Assembly: GCA_031772625.1 (NCBI GenBank)
Contig: CM062804.1
Coordinates: 280,692,598 to 280,756,597 of the forward strand
Reading direction: 5' to 3'
Origin: Pinus tabuliformis
Taxonomy: Eukaryota; Streptophyta; Pinopsida; Pinales; Pinaceae
DNA length: 64,000 nucleotides
How positions within the stretch are numbered: the first letter of the stretch is position 1; each line of letters begins with the position of its first letter. The translations under genes were made by a program, and so were the position numbers. This document shows positions 1 to 11,630 of the stretch, in pieces. The notes under the pieces were generated by a model, which did not search any database, was not told where the DNA came from, and saw only the letters and a program-made list of their open reading frames with translations.

Positions 1-519
1 ATACAACAGGCAGCGCTTGAACTTGCGACACCGTCACAATAGCTGGCGTAGTCGGTATGTTTGACATAGGTAAGCATTGTTGCGTCAAATATACAACTCT
101 TGGTTGTTAAGGTAGTATTGGTACCCAACCGCTTGAGGTAATTCCAGTATAACTTGAATGTTGTTGTGAACTCATGTATGGATATCCTCCCGGAGGGGAT
201 AATGAAAGGGTATACTTCCCCCCATACGGTGGTAATCCAGAACTCAAGGGAATGGTTTGCCCTTAGGGGCCAGACTGCCCAAATTGACTTCCAAATGGAT
301 CAATTTGTTGAGACTAAACATAAGAGTTTCCGGATGAACAAACAAGAACAGACCATACTGTCGAAATAGCCCCTGAGTGGGCTCCTTCTAGCCCCTGTGT
401 AATCTGTTGACCTTGTTCCTTTAGGGGTTAGAACAACACTTTTAGGGACTTAGGAGCCCTTGGTTTATGGACATTTCATGCTTGGAGTTGTAGGGCACAA
501 AAATGTCTATAACATGTTG

Positions 520-775
520 CCATCAAGTCCAAAGGGGGAGATTGTTGGCATTATGATGCATGTGTTGTACTTGATGGAAACCCTCTCATAAAAGAACATC
601 TCACTTACATATAACTGGATCAATCTACAGATGTGACTAAATGCATGGGATGTAGGACAGCTCAAAGGAATAAGAAGATCAAGTTCTAAGTATGACAAGT
701 TAGCTTTGCCATCAAGTCCAAAGGGGGAGATTGTTGGCATTATGAGACAAGTGTTGTCCTTGATGGTAAAATGAT
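520..775 (+). repeat. direct duplication of polypurine tract plus LTR start
   Basis: About 65 bp at 520-587 recur at 708-775. Each copy holds the same 'gccatcaagtcc' lead-in, polypurine tract and TGTTGGCATTATGA start. Beyond the first 40 or so LTR bases the two copies diverge. Only the second continues into a full LTR. Confidence 0.75.
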
Positions 776-840
776 AGATTATAGTGTAGCAGGTCAGTAG
801 CAAAGAATTGATGATCAGACTACAAAGAATGAATAAAGAA

Positions 841-960
841 GAGTATATACATAGGTTCACTATATAACAAGTAGGGTATACACACAGGTTCACTATATAC
901 CAAGTCGCGTATATGCAGGTTTGATATATACCAAGTAGGGTATACACGCAGTTTCATGCA
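841..960 (+). repeat. short tandem repeat inside the Copia LTR
   Basis: Three to four imperfect units of roughly 33-38 bp. Each contains 'gtata', then 'caggttcactatat' or a variant, then 'aacaagtag' or 'ccaagt'. Related pieces recur across the LTR near 1440-1505, 1785-1855 and 2525-2575. Confidence 0.7.
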
Positions 961-1136
961 CGGAAAAGCATGTACATGTCGGAAAGCTTACTTTTGGTTC
1001 GTGGTAGTTAGTCCTCGGTATTTGAACCTATGGTTTTGGACCATGGTATCTCGACAAGTGTGTTGATCCCAAGTATTGGGCTCTTGGTATTAATTTATTA
1101 TGGTTTTGGACCATGGTATTGAGCATGGCCTAAGAC

Positions 1137-1145
1137 TATAAAAGG
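1137..1145 (+). promoter_or_regulatory. LTR TATA box
   Basis: TATAAAAGG about 405 bp into the LTR, followed by purine-rich DNA. It is the best core-promoter match in this LTR. Confidence 0.5.
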
Positions 1146-2647
1146 AGAAGAAGATCATTAGGCAAGGGCATCGAAAAAAGTCTTGAATATCTGAAGAAGC
1201 GTGAAATCTAGTATGCAGGTTATGGGTTGATGATGCATTGCTTGATCTAAGCTAAGGAGGGATCTCACTAGTTGAAGGAGAACAAGATCTAAGGATAGCT
1301 CGGGATCAAATGGTTTGAAATAAACTGTCTCTATATGATTGATTATGTTTATTCTAGATCTATATACTGATGCATGTAATGATATGAATTGGGTTTAGCT
1401 CAAGTTTGAAATCGCTGCAAGCCATGATTGAATATTTATAGATCTGTACACGGGTTGGCTTCGGTGTAATCGCGTACGTACGCGTGTTTGGTTCATTGTA
1501 GTAGCGTATACCATTTGAGCTATGATGTCTGAAGTTACAGATGGTTCTGACTGTTGATGAGTTCTGATGACAGTTTAATAGTGTCAGTATTCTGCATATC
1601 TTGGTTGGTTGATTGTGTATTGATGGATGCGGAACCAATAAGGATCAGGATCATAATGACTCATATTTATGTGATCTGATGGACTAGATCTGGGTGCTAA
1701 CACATATATTATCCTTGTATATGTCATGATCTGGTTATGTCTGAAGTCAAGAAGTGCAGCAAAGTTATGAATAAGTGATTAATGACATATACGCTGGTTC
1801 ATCTTGATGAAGTTGCGTATACACGCAGGTTCGACACTTCCGAGTAGCGTATGCACTCTGATGCATAATTTTGATGGTACAGTTGGTTCTGATTGTTGTT
1901 GCAGAGTTCTATTGTCTGCTCTATGTTCTGGTGACTGTGTTGATGACAAAGTTTCAGTGTTTCAGAGATTTAGAGATTGATGATGCTAGTTTTGTGCTTC
2001 AATGATATTTATGGGTCCAGTATGAAAATTGGATGAAACGTGGCCTTCAGATTGTAGTGTTGTGCTTCAGGAGTATCCAGTATGAAAATGTATGAAACGT
2101 GGTACCTGGAGGAGAGAAGATTGTAGGCCGGCGCCTACGTACTAGTATCTTAGCTAGTACAAGAGCAAAGGGGGTTGGAGCTCACTTCTAGGAGAGTCTG
2201 GAGAATGAGAGAAAGTTGTAGCCTTCTGCAGGTTGTAGCCTGCATGCTGGTAAAGGACTGCACCAGTACATTGTAAAAGAATTTTCTTAATAAAGGAAGA
2301 TAGAAACGAATTGCAACAGGTGGTTTTCACCCACATTGGGTTTCCACCCTATATCATGGTGTTCATGTGTGCTTCTTGTGTGTGATGATCTGTTCTGTTT
2401 CTACTGCATCTGCTTACTGTTCATATGGTTAATGAAGTTCTGATGCACTAACTAAAGATCAACATTTAATGGATTAACTGAATCATAAGTATTTTGGATA
2501 TATGCTAGTTGCTTTAGACACAGCTGCGTATACATGTGGGTTCCCTTGGATGAAGTAGCGTATATGTATCTAAGTATGGAAATGAAAATGTTTTATTGAT
2601 CTGATAATACTGATTCACCCCCCCCCCTCTCAGTATTATTTCCAACA

Positions 2648-3100
2648 ATTTGAGCTACAAGGGAGGTCGATGTGAGGGGGCTAAAAACATATGTAAAATT
2701 TCCTTGTAAAATGTTGTAATTTCGTAGTCGATTTGGGCCATTCATTAGGTGAAAATCTGAAGGTAGAAGTGTTTAATTTAGGGTTTTTTTCCCTTGAAGG
2801 AAACTACTTGCTATATATGAAGCAATTTTATTGCAGATATGTAGATGTGTATTCTAACCTAGAAAGAGAGAGGAGATTGTGTGAGAGCGAAGAGGGAATT
2901 ACAACGGATTTTTTGTAGGTTGTATCTCTTCATTTTGCTGTATAATATAAAAGGAAGGACTATTTGTTTCTTCGTGGATGTATCCCAAATTGGGTGAACC
3001 ACATATATCTTTGTCTCTCTTGTTTTATTCGTTTTACGTGTTTATATTTCTGCAATATTTTATGTGTCCCATTGCTCTATAATGTATAATTTTCTAAAAT
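2648..3100 (+). mobile_element. Copia LTR-like fragment
   Basis: The stretch near 2940-3060 has the layout common near the 3' end of Copia LTRs: 'tataaaagga', then 'cgtggatgta', 'gaaccacatatat', then a T-rich 'tctctcttgtttta' tail. No matching partner LTR or coding region is in the window. The boundaries are approximate. Confidence 0.35.
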
Positions 3101-4340
3101 AAGGAGACTTGTAGGAATATCTGAGATCCATTCGTTACAACTCCATTTTCCCTCATGGAGATATTTTGTAAGGTAATGAAATATAAGAAAAAGACCTGAT
3201 GCTTAAAAAACCTTCAAGGCCTATAATAGTGTTCCAACTTATGTAACTACTAAAAATAGAAAACATATCTTGTGTGTGACAATTTTATTATCTGTTGCTC
3301 ATGTTATATTGATGTTTGGAAGGAATGGAAATGATTTCAAGCCCACATCAAGAAATTCTATAAACACCACATTATTTATATGATTGTGTGTAGTACAAAA
3401 TACATAGAACTTGTTTGTTCCTAGTTTGTGGTAGGATATTTCTCTGTTGCATTTACGCCCACAGAGGAAGGCATTGGTTAAAGCCCACATTGCATAAACT
3501 ATGTAGAAGGCCTCCATGGCATGAGGACAACTAAAATAATCTAAAGTGTTTAGAAATATTGGAAGGGTGGTGTATCCCATGGAGAAAACAAAGACTTGTA
3601 ACTTTGATGGCAACAATGCTTCATACATCAAGATCAAACCAGAACATGGAACCATAAGGATAAATATAACATTTGGTACATGGAGTAGTAATCTTTATTC
3701 ATGTGATGTTGGAGACAAAATATCGACAAGAATGGTGTAAAACCATAATTGTGGACGCCCCCTAAAGATGAATTCAAGGGACACCCTTCCCCATAATCCA
3801 TTATGACCATGGAAATTTTGTTGGCAATTCACCACCATTTGATAATTTTGGAAAACATTCCAAACCTTGAACATGCAACAATGATTACAGACAATTGATA
3901 TGTACTATTTGTTGATGCCAGGTGTATCCGACAGACAATTGATATGTACTATCAATCCACATTAGTGATCATGGTTGTCAAAACCAAGGCTCCAAGTTGA
4001 TAACATCGTCTAGTCACCAATATTTGAATAGGGAATTTGGAGTAAGCCATTGATTAAGGACTTTGAGTCACCAATAATGAGTAAACTGTTGATTTTTTGG
4101 TCCTATGGGTAGACCAAATAACTGTGGGTCTGCCGAGAGGGCTTAGGCACCATAAGGAACAAAGAGAAAGGCCTTGATATGTGTATATCACTATAGTACC
4201 TCTTTTGTTCAAACTTTAGGGTAAAATAATATGTGTCGAGAAATAGTGATATTTTTATCTCTCTAGATGTATGATATTAATAAATAGGGTAAACCACTGT
4301 ATGGTATAACTTGTTTATTAGACCACAAGGAACGAAAATG
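3100..4340. other. no recognisable gene
   Basis: AT-rich sequence with only short chance reading frames, the longest being 118 codons on the minus strand at 3655-3299. I see no domain, splice structure or repeat ends. Confidence 0.5.
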
Positions 4341-4349
4341 ATTACAAGG

Positions 4350-6420
4350 AGATGAGTTTTCCCAATGTGTCTTTAACTCGAATGTTTTCCATAGTATATA
4401 TCAAACCTTAGATAGATAATTACATCTCATAAGAAGGTGCACATGTCATTTGTGTATGAGGAGCTTGTTATTGAAGGCTAGGAAACTCAAGAGTTTTGAT
4501 TGAAATGGGGTACTTGCTTTCAATACTACCTTCCACCACCAAATTTTTGTGCTTTTGAAATAATCCTTGAGCTAGACTCTACAACTCAACCTCAAACTGA
4601 AAATTCTAGATTGTAAATTTTTTTACTAGCATAGCATATCGTGGGAATTCATGAGATACACATTGATTTTCAACCAATAGATTGAAAAAAATTCCCCTCT
4701 TCCACTCAAGAGCTAGCTAAACCCAACGTTAGAGAAGACAAACAACTCCTCCTACCTCTTATTTTGGGATCATAGGTCTTAACAGTGACAAGTATTAAGA
4801 TATTCGAATGATCAAGAGAATCCAATAAAGGGATTGAAATTCCATAATTATTAATTGAACTGAACTAGGGGTCATATCCATTCTTAATTTGGTGACCATC
4901 CCCTATATTCAAAACTAACAATTTTTCCACCAAGGGTACCACCATAACTAGGGCCTTCCACACATTTCATCTTTTAATAGACCTCTTTGGAATCCTAAAC
5001 CAGTGAACTAAGGATTTTCAAGGAAAGTACATAGCTTGGAAAAATTTTAAATACAACAAGTTTTCTGAGTAGAGTCTCCACAAGAATTTTCTAGCTAATG
5101 AGAGTGTTTTATAAATGCATCCCCTGAGATTTTTTGGGGTCGGAAGTTGTTTCCATTTAACCAATGCCATTTATTTTTTTCTTAGATCGCCCAACCATAA
5201 AAAATGAAGGATAACCTGCCATATCATCAAAATAATACATCTAGGAATAATAGAAATAGAGTAATAGTAAACCAAGACGCTCTAAAAAACAGACTTGATA
5301 ACAAAAGATGCCCCCCCCCCCCACTTGAGAGAAATAGATTTTCCCATCTCGATATATGCTTCTCTACCTTCTTTACCAACCACATATAGTCCTCTAGGTA
5401 GTACTTATATTTTGGTATCAAAATTGGGGTATTTTGAACCTACATCCAATTCCTTATTGGGAAAGGAAAAGGAGTTTGTTAGGCAACAAAAATATGTTGA
5501 AGATAATGCAAGATTTTTGTGAAATGATCTCCATTCCAATCACCTTGCAGAAGAGATAAAGAGAGAATTTTAAGGAAAATAGCTTATTCTTGTCCCCCAT
5601 CAATTAATATTACCACCTTTTTTGATACATTAACTCCATGGATAGTACTCTTAGATCGATATACTTCAAACAACTTGCTAAAAGCCTTAGCCATAATAAG
5701 AAATAAAAGAGGATGCGGGGGAGACCCCTGATGTAACCTCTGAAATACTTGGGAAAAAATAGATGGAGCCTCATTGATGAATAGAATGAAAGAAGTTGAT
5801 TGAAGGTAGACCTTAATCGAATTTAAATGAGGAACAACCACATTAAATGTTAATAAAATCTATCGTAGGCTTTTGGAAGGTCCAACTTTAAGACAAAAAC
5901 ATTCATCTTTTCCATTTTGAATGAATGAAAATACTCTGATTCAATTGTAAAAACATCATCTACGTTTTTGGTTTGTAGGAAGATGAATTATTGCTCTGAA
6001 ATGAATGGGATAAGGATAAATTTTATCCTCATTGCAATGATTTTCAAAATTAACTTGTAAATCAAATTACATCATGCTAGCATCCTATAATCAATGAAAG
6101 AATTCCACTCCATTGATTTTGGAATAAGGCATAAACATGAAGAGTCGAAGGAGCCTAGAAGCTTACCATAGTGTTAGGACCCCTTAGCCACCTTCAAAAG
6201 GCCCTCCTTGATCAAATCATAAAATCCCAAGTAAAACTCTACCAAAAAACTATCACAACACGAGAACTTTGATTTCAGCATATAGTTAAGGGTGGCTAAT
6301 AGTTCCTCGAAGATGAAAACATTCATGTCTTCCAACATGAAATTAATGAATTTAGAAACCAATTATAGGATTTCCTATATAGGACATCCTTGAGGTGTGG
6401 TCAATAAAGAGAGAAAATGA
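4350..6420 (-). pseudogene. L1-type LINE, reverse transcriptase and 3' part
   Basis: The minus strand reads through the hallmarks of a plant L1 ORF2 in order. Near 6290 is a 'GFPVEFYLGFYDLI'-like block (seen here as FLVEFYLGFYDLIKEGLL). Near 6060-5860 comes ISLCN-like, then IIAMRIK, then VLKLDLPKAYDR (RT blocks 1-3). RLHQGSPPHPLLFLI follows near 5730. KVEKHISRWENLFLSS lies near 5360, LARKFLWRLYSEN near 5090, NIGDGHQIKNG near 4890, and a zf-RVT-like stretch near 4500. The frame shifts several times and has stops, so it is a dead copy. The YxDD block was not clearly seen. No 3' poly(A) or target duplication was found. Confidence 0.8.
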
Positions 6421-7244
6421 TGAACCCATTCTACAACTTCAACCCCAGAGGGGTGAATCAAAGAACTGGTAGAATATGTTATGCTCTAGTTAGTGTTTAA
6501 CTACTTCCTCGCATTTATATATTAAGGAAAAAAAATTGTATTGCTATCACTTAAGCAAACCCTCCATTATAACCACCACCACTCCTTTAATAGAATAGTA
6601 TCATTCCTCATTTAATGATTTTAAAGTGCTTAAATAATCAAAAGAAAGAGTTCACATCACTGATTGTGTTCCCATTACGCACTATCCCCTCGGCATCACT
6701 AACTACGTTTGACATCGTGTCAAGAATGGGATCGAACTATGGACCTTCAGAACCAACAGAACTGGAATCATCATCGATGTCTAACCTGTCACCCATAACA
6801 ACATCCCTCTTGATGTCACTGATTCTGTCAATTTGAGGAGTGGAGGTGTCGTCAATGGTATTGAGCTCGTGCATAGAGTTGCCAATAAAAGAATTGGTAG
6901 AGTTGAGATTGTAATGCGGCAAGGAACCCATGCGGGTTCCCATCTCCAAGCCATCAAGGGAGAAAGTATTCTGTCGAAAAATGGTTGATTCTGCTTGGAT
7001 TACTAAAGATATCGCAGAGTGAAAAAAATGTTGTCTCCAACATAAAGTTCTGAAGAATTGCGAGGTTTGATAATTCCAAGTGTTTCAACAGTTAGTGCGA
7101 CAAAACTTGTTGAATGTGGTCTGCCATTATCTTGTCCTTGGAATAAATATTACTAAATTTTTGGCTTTTGGAACCAAAGATTTTGTGCCCCTGTTTTGTA
7201 AGAAACTACAGCTAGCTTCTTGGTTGTCATAATAATTCAGAATA
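6420..7244. other. unassigned DNA between LINE and Copia gag
   Basis: This stretch should hold the linker between the LINE parts and the 5' LTR of the Copia element if the nesting model is right, but I could recognise neither. A 70-codon minus-strand frame at 6949-6737 is rich in Asp and Ser and matches nothing I know. Confidence 0.4.
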
Positions 7245-7330
7245 TTGCTACTACACTACATTTTTTTTAACATCAAAAGCGCATTGTTTTTTTCCAGCAG
7301 AAGTTTTTTTTTACAATACACAGTTTTAAA

Positions 7331-8480
7331 ATGCATTCGCCAATATCTATTGTGGGAGTGGTTCTCATGGGCAAGGAGAACTATCTATAATTTCCAACGC
7401 ACTCTCATTTTTTATAAGTTGTGGAAAGAAGTGTGTGTTGGAGATGGAGACAAAGAGCCAGAACAACCTACCTCAGACAAGGAATTCTTCATTTGGGACA
7501 ATAAGAACAAAAACACTTATGCGTTGATTGAAACATCAGTAAATGAAGAGGTGAGTCGCCATATTTCGCCATTTTCAAATTCTTTCTAAGCCTTACAAAA
7601 ACTAAAGGAACTCTATGACTCAGACTCTGCACTTGAATTTGTTCAACTCATGGTTAAACTCTTCACCCTTGAATTACAAAATAATGATCCTCTTGCTCTT
7701 GCATCAGAAGTAAAATCTATAATGCATGACATTGAAGTCACTAATGTTGAACTGGATATTCCTCTAATAGCTTTTCTCAAGGCACTTTATCCCACTTACT
7801 CAAATTATCTTGAGTCATTGAAAGCAAATGGAAACCTAAAAGATATTACCTTTGACTCCCTTGTGAAAAAATTTGTTGAAAGAGAGAAAGCTTTTGGCAA
7901 GAAGATAGCTCCTAAGTCTTTTGACGAGGCTGTGTGCCTTGCTCATAGAGAAAAGAATCTTGCTCAAGATTCTTCCAGAGGAAGAGGTGGTCGAAGAGGA
8001 AGAGGAAAAAATTTCAGATGCAGGGGGGGAAGACACTCTCAAGGAGAAAAGTCATATTTACACTGCATACGCTGCAAAAGAGATGGATCACATGATGCAC
8101 CCACATGCAAATTGCCTTGGCACAGAATTGAACAGGAAAGAAACCAACCCAAAGGTAAAACTAATGAAAAAGAGGAAGGCAAAGAACCTAAATCTGCTCA
8201 CTATGTTGTGGCACATTGTAATATTGGAGTAAATGAAGGCTTATTTAGTGCTTCACTTCGTTCTTGGAAAAATGATTGGTTGCTTGATTCAAGAGAAACT
8301 TGCCACATGAATTTTAGAAGAGGTTTTTTTGAAGAATTTACTGACAGTGTTGATGGAGTAGTATATTTTTTAGACAAATCAAAACTCAAGCCATCAGGGC
8401 TTGGCACAATCGGGCTTAAATTGCCTGGTCTTCCAGACTTTCTTCTACATCATGTTTTTTAGACAAATCTTTCTTGAATC
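7331..8480 (+). pseudogene. Copia gag and protease remnant
   Basis: Gag shows NTYALIETSVNEEVSRHI and, from 7650, a long frame with LFTLELQNNDPLALASEVK, typical of plant Copia gag (UBN2-like). A basic SSRGRGGRRGRGK stretch follows near 7970, then a CIRCKRDGSH zinc-knuckle-like block. The protease is recognised from WLLDS and TCHMN near 8280. It is degraded. Confidence 0.8.
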
Positions 8481-8960
8481 ATCCAAAACTGACAATTTTG
8501 TTGAGTGAAAACTTGATCGCTTAGACAGATTCGTAAATACAAAATCATTTCAAGAATTTGATAATCAGATTCCACATCTTAAAGGGGGGATTCCTATATA
8601 CTATATCAACCTGTGAAATCTTCTTATGAAGCACTCTCTCCCCCGCATGAAACTCTAACAACAGATAATACTTTGAGTAATGTGATTGATAGAATTGGGA
8701 GACTCAATATTGATTCAGTCCCAACTTAATCAACAGAGTAGCCTAGACCATCTGAGAAAGGTCCCCCAAAGTTGTTGAGAAAGATACTTGAAAATGTTAA
8801 TCCTGAAGAGGTTGGAAAGACATGAACTAGAAATTCAAACTCGAAAAATGGAGGTTATGTAGATGACTCTGATTCACCTGTTGATATGGATGTTTCTTAT
8901 GATTGTGAATTGAATTTGTCTATAGATTTTGAACCAACTTCCTTCAAAGAAGTTGCTTCT

Positions 8961-9971
8961 CATGATGAATAGAAAGAAGTAATGCAAAATGATTATGATT
9001 CCTTAATAAATAATGGCACTTGGAAGCTGGTTGATCCTCCATTGGGAACCAAAACAATTGGCTGTAAGTGGGTCTACAAGAACAAGTATAAAGCTAATGG
9101 CTCACTTGACAAGCACAAAGCCAGGCTTGTGGCAAAAGGTTTTGCATAGAAGGAGTCAATTATGAGGAGACCTTTTCCCCCATAGCAAAATGGGCTACCA
9201 TTCGGACACTCTTTGCCTTAGCAGCTCAGGACAGTTGGAAAGTCCATCAAATGGATGTAAAAACTCCTTTCTTGAATGGAGATCTAAAAGAGAATGTTTT
9301 TATGTCCTAGCCTGAAGGATTTTCTATGAAAGGACATGAAAATAAAGTACGCAAACTTGCAAAATCCTTGTATGGCCTCAAACAAGCACTACGAGCTTGG
9401 TATGAAAAACTAACTAAGCATATTCTGAAACTCAATTTCAAACATTATGATATTGATGATGCAACTTTTTTTGTCAAGAAGGTTGGAAAACAATTTTATA
9501 TCCTGTTGTATATGTAGATGATCTTTTGATGACAAGGAACAATGAGAGCTACATTACATCCATAAAGAAGGAATTGAGGAAAGGTTTTGAAATGACTGAT
9601 TTGGGCTATGTTCATTACTATCTTGGTATTGAAGTAACTCAACATCTGAAGTCCATATTCTTTCTCAAAGGAAGTACATTAGAGATCTGTTGAATAGTTT
9701 TGGCATGATTGAATGCAATCCTCTGACTGCTCCAATGGAACAAAACTTAAAGCTCACATCCATTGAAGGAAAAGAATTTGAGGATGCAACAAAGTATAGA
9801 CAGCTTGTAGGAAGTCTCAACTACCTAACTACTACCAGACTAGACATTTTGTTTGTTGTTGGAATCCTCTCCAGGTTTATGAAAAAGCCTTGTGAGGGAC
9901 ATTGGTCTAATGTAAAAATAGTTCTAAAGTACTTGAAGGGAACTCAAGAATTTGGAATCAAGTATACACAG
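8961..9971 (+). pseudogene. Copia reverse transcriptase remnant
   Basis: Recognisable blocks are NGTWKLVDPP, GCKWVYKNKYKANGS, HKARLVAKGF, VHQMDVKTPFLNGDL, KLAKSLYGLKQALRAWYEK, the VDDLL active-site region near 9510, and YRQLVGSLNYLTTTRLDI to the end. The sequence stops at the gypsy insertion site at 9971. Confidence 0.85.
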
Positions 9972-11610
9972 TGTTAGCTCTGCTATGTACTTGTGCATTT
10001 GGAGGACCAAAATACTAGCATAGCCGTGTGTTTTTTGCAAGAAGGGAATTCACAACAATCTGTTTTCTCCTTCTCCTTCATTTTTCTTATACTCCCATAG
10101 CCCTCGCCACCTACATTTTCCTTCAAGGCCAGGCATTAGCCCCTTTTCCATCAAGCCCCTCAGCACTAAGGTTTTAAGCCCATATAACCACGCGCCTCCA
10201 AAAAAAAATGTTATTCGTCAATCCGGTGCTTTCCCTGTCACATCAATCACACAAAACATGTGCGTTAAACCCCTCTATCTGATCGTCCACCTCCCGATCC
10301 AACGGTATTCACTCCTCCCAATCTCGTAAGCTACCCGCACATCAACCCGCGGGGAAAGTGGTTTCCCTCCCGTCACATCCGCCACGCATCGCCCGCTCAC
10401 TCGCATCACTCCCCCGTTTACGATTATCACTTACCACCCATCGTACAGCCCCTGCTCATTATCTCCTATGCTACTCTTCGTCCCAATAGCCATCGGATCT
10501 GTCTACCTGCGATCCGATGGCTCACGGTTGTCCATTCTTGTATCCAACCGATACCCTCCGCAAAACGATCTCCGCCGTTCATCTGTTAGATCCAATCGCT
10601 GATATTTGTTCCCATCTTTCCCATGCCCCTGCCATACTGTCCATGCCACCCTTGATTGTTCTGTGCTGCCGAAGGATGAAGGCGATCATCTACCAGCACT
10701 GTGCGTAGTTAGTCTTCAACTACTGCATTCAACGCATTGTACACTTGAGAGAAAGAAGGATGACGCCGAAGAACAAACTTACATTCAGCAGTTAAGGAAT
10801 TTCATCCCATACGACACTCCAATTACCTGAGAGGACTACAAAGTACCAGAGAATGTCAAATTCATCCATTGAAGTAGAAAATCATAGTAGAGGCCCATTT
10901 TAGATAGTTAATGTGGTTGGTAGTCCATTAGACCCCTCCACGCATAGAATAGCAGAGAATTTTTGTAATCAACCTCTATATATATCTAGAACACAGATGT
11001 AATGAGGGTTGATGGTTGTTGTTTTGATGTAAGGTTCAAATTCTGGAGACTGTAACTACTTTGATACTTGCAGCATTTGGTCTTCATTTTCAGCTAATAC
11101 AAGCTTCTTTTGCTGTTAATTGCTCACTTTCCATTTCTACTTTGTTCTAGGTTGTGTCTGTTATGCATTTATTCATGTGCTCTTGATATTTAGCATTAGA
11201 GGGGCTGTCATCCCACCTCTGTGTTGAAGTCTAGTATGTATCATTGAATGTGTTATGTAGGTTTCTGTTTACTTAGTTCCAGAGAGCTGTCATCTTGTTT
11301 GTGCATTAGGAAATAGATTAGCAGACCTCTTTACTGGTTGCAGCCGACCATCACATGGTCTTGTGCATCTGTTGGTGTGGTCAGTATTCTCCATGTTCAC
11401 CTAATCCCCAAACTGTGAGTAATTGGTGGTCTAAAGCCTTGTAGTCTAGGGGTGTTCACCCATGTATGGAGTTAAGCATAGTAGAAGTGGTTATCTTGCC
11501 TAGACAAGCATCATCCCTTCCATTCATCCATTTCCAACATTTTGTTGAGTTTGTAATGTTCCTGAGGATCTATGAGATACAATCGAGGAGAGTTTCTTGG
11601 GGTGATAACA
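9972..11610 (+). repeat. gypsy 5' LTR
   Basis: 1639 bp, TGTTAGCTC to GATAACA, followed at once by the primer-binding site. It contains a hairpin at 10488-10522. Confidence 0.9.
10488..10522. other. hairpin in the gypsy LTR
   Basis: Arms AGCCATCGGATC (10488-10499) and GATCCGATGGCT (10511-10522) pair perfectly around an 11-base loop. The counterpart in the 3' LTR is at 17847-17881 with one mismatch. Confidence 0.8.
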
Positions 11611-11630
11611 TTAATTGGCGCCGTTTCTAG
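11611..11630 (+). promoter_or_regulatory. primer-binding site, tRNA-Asp type
   Basis: TTGGCGCCGTT follows the 5' LTR end within a few bases. This is the primer site known for Tat and Athila elements. Confidence 0.7.

Larger units (their letters stand above)
1..2647 (+). mobile_element. 3' end of a SIRE-like Copia LTR retrotransposon, cut by the window edge
   Basis: Positions 1-731 are the last internal bases of an LTR element. They end in a purine-rich tract (AAAGGGGGAGA) directly before TGTTGG at 732, the usual junction of a 3' LTR. The LTR runs to TCCAACA at 2647. I see no recognisable pol domain in the internal part, which is short. The family is inferred from the long LTR, its C-rich tail before CCAACA and the 'gtagcct' pieces near 2200, which resemble the LTR at 51.4-51.7 kb. 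It is a fossil whose state cannot be judged because most of it lies outside the window. Confidence 0.6.
732..2647 (+). repeat. Copia 3' LTR, about 1.9 kb
   Basis: It starts with TGTTGG and ends with CCAACA, an inverted pair. It contains a TATA box near 1137 and a polyadenylation signal AATAAA at 2289-2294. A pyrimidine-rich tail with a run of C near 2619 precedes its end. The interior holds many copies of a 'gcgtata' module, described separately. The partner LTR is outside the window, so age cannot be estimated. Confidence 0.6.

Noticed and set aside
507-947. 146-codon minus-strand frame with a doubled TISPFGLDG word
   Set aside because: It is antisense to the duplicated polypurine tract and LTR start, and the doubled word simply reflects that duplication.
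3299-3655. 118-codon minus-strand frame
   Set aside because: No recognisable motif, no splice context and composition like its surroundings; kept as unassigned DNA.
10517-10830. Open frames inside the gypsy LTR
   Set aside because: They lie wholly within the LTR, recur in the other LTR (17876-18190) and have no domain.
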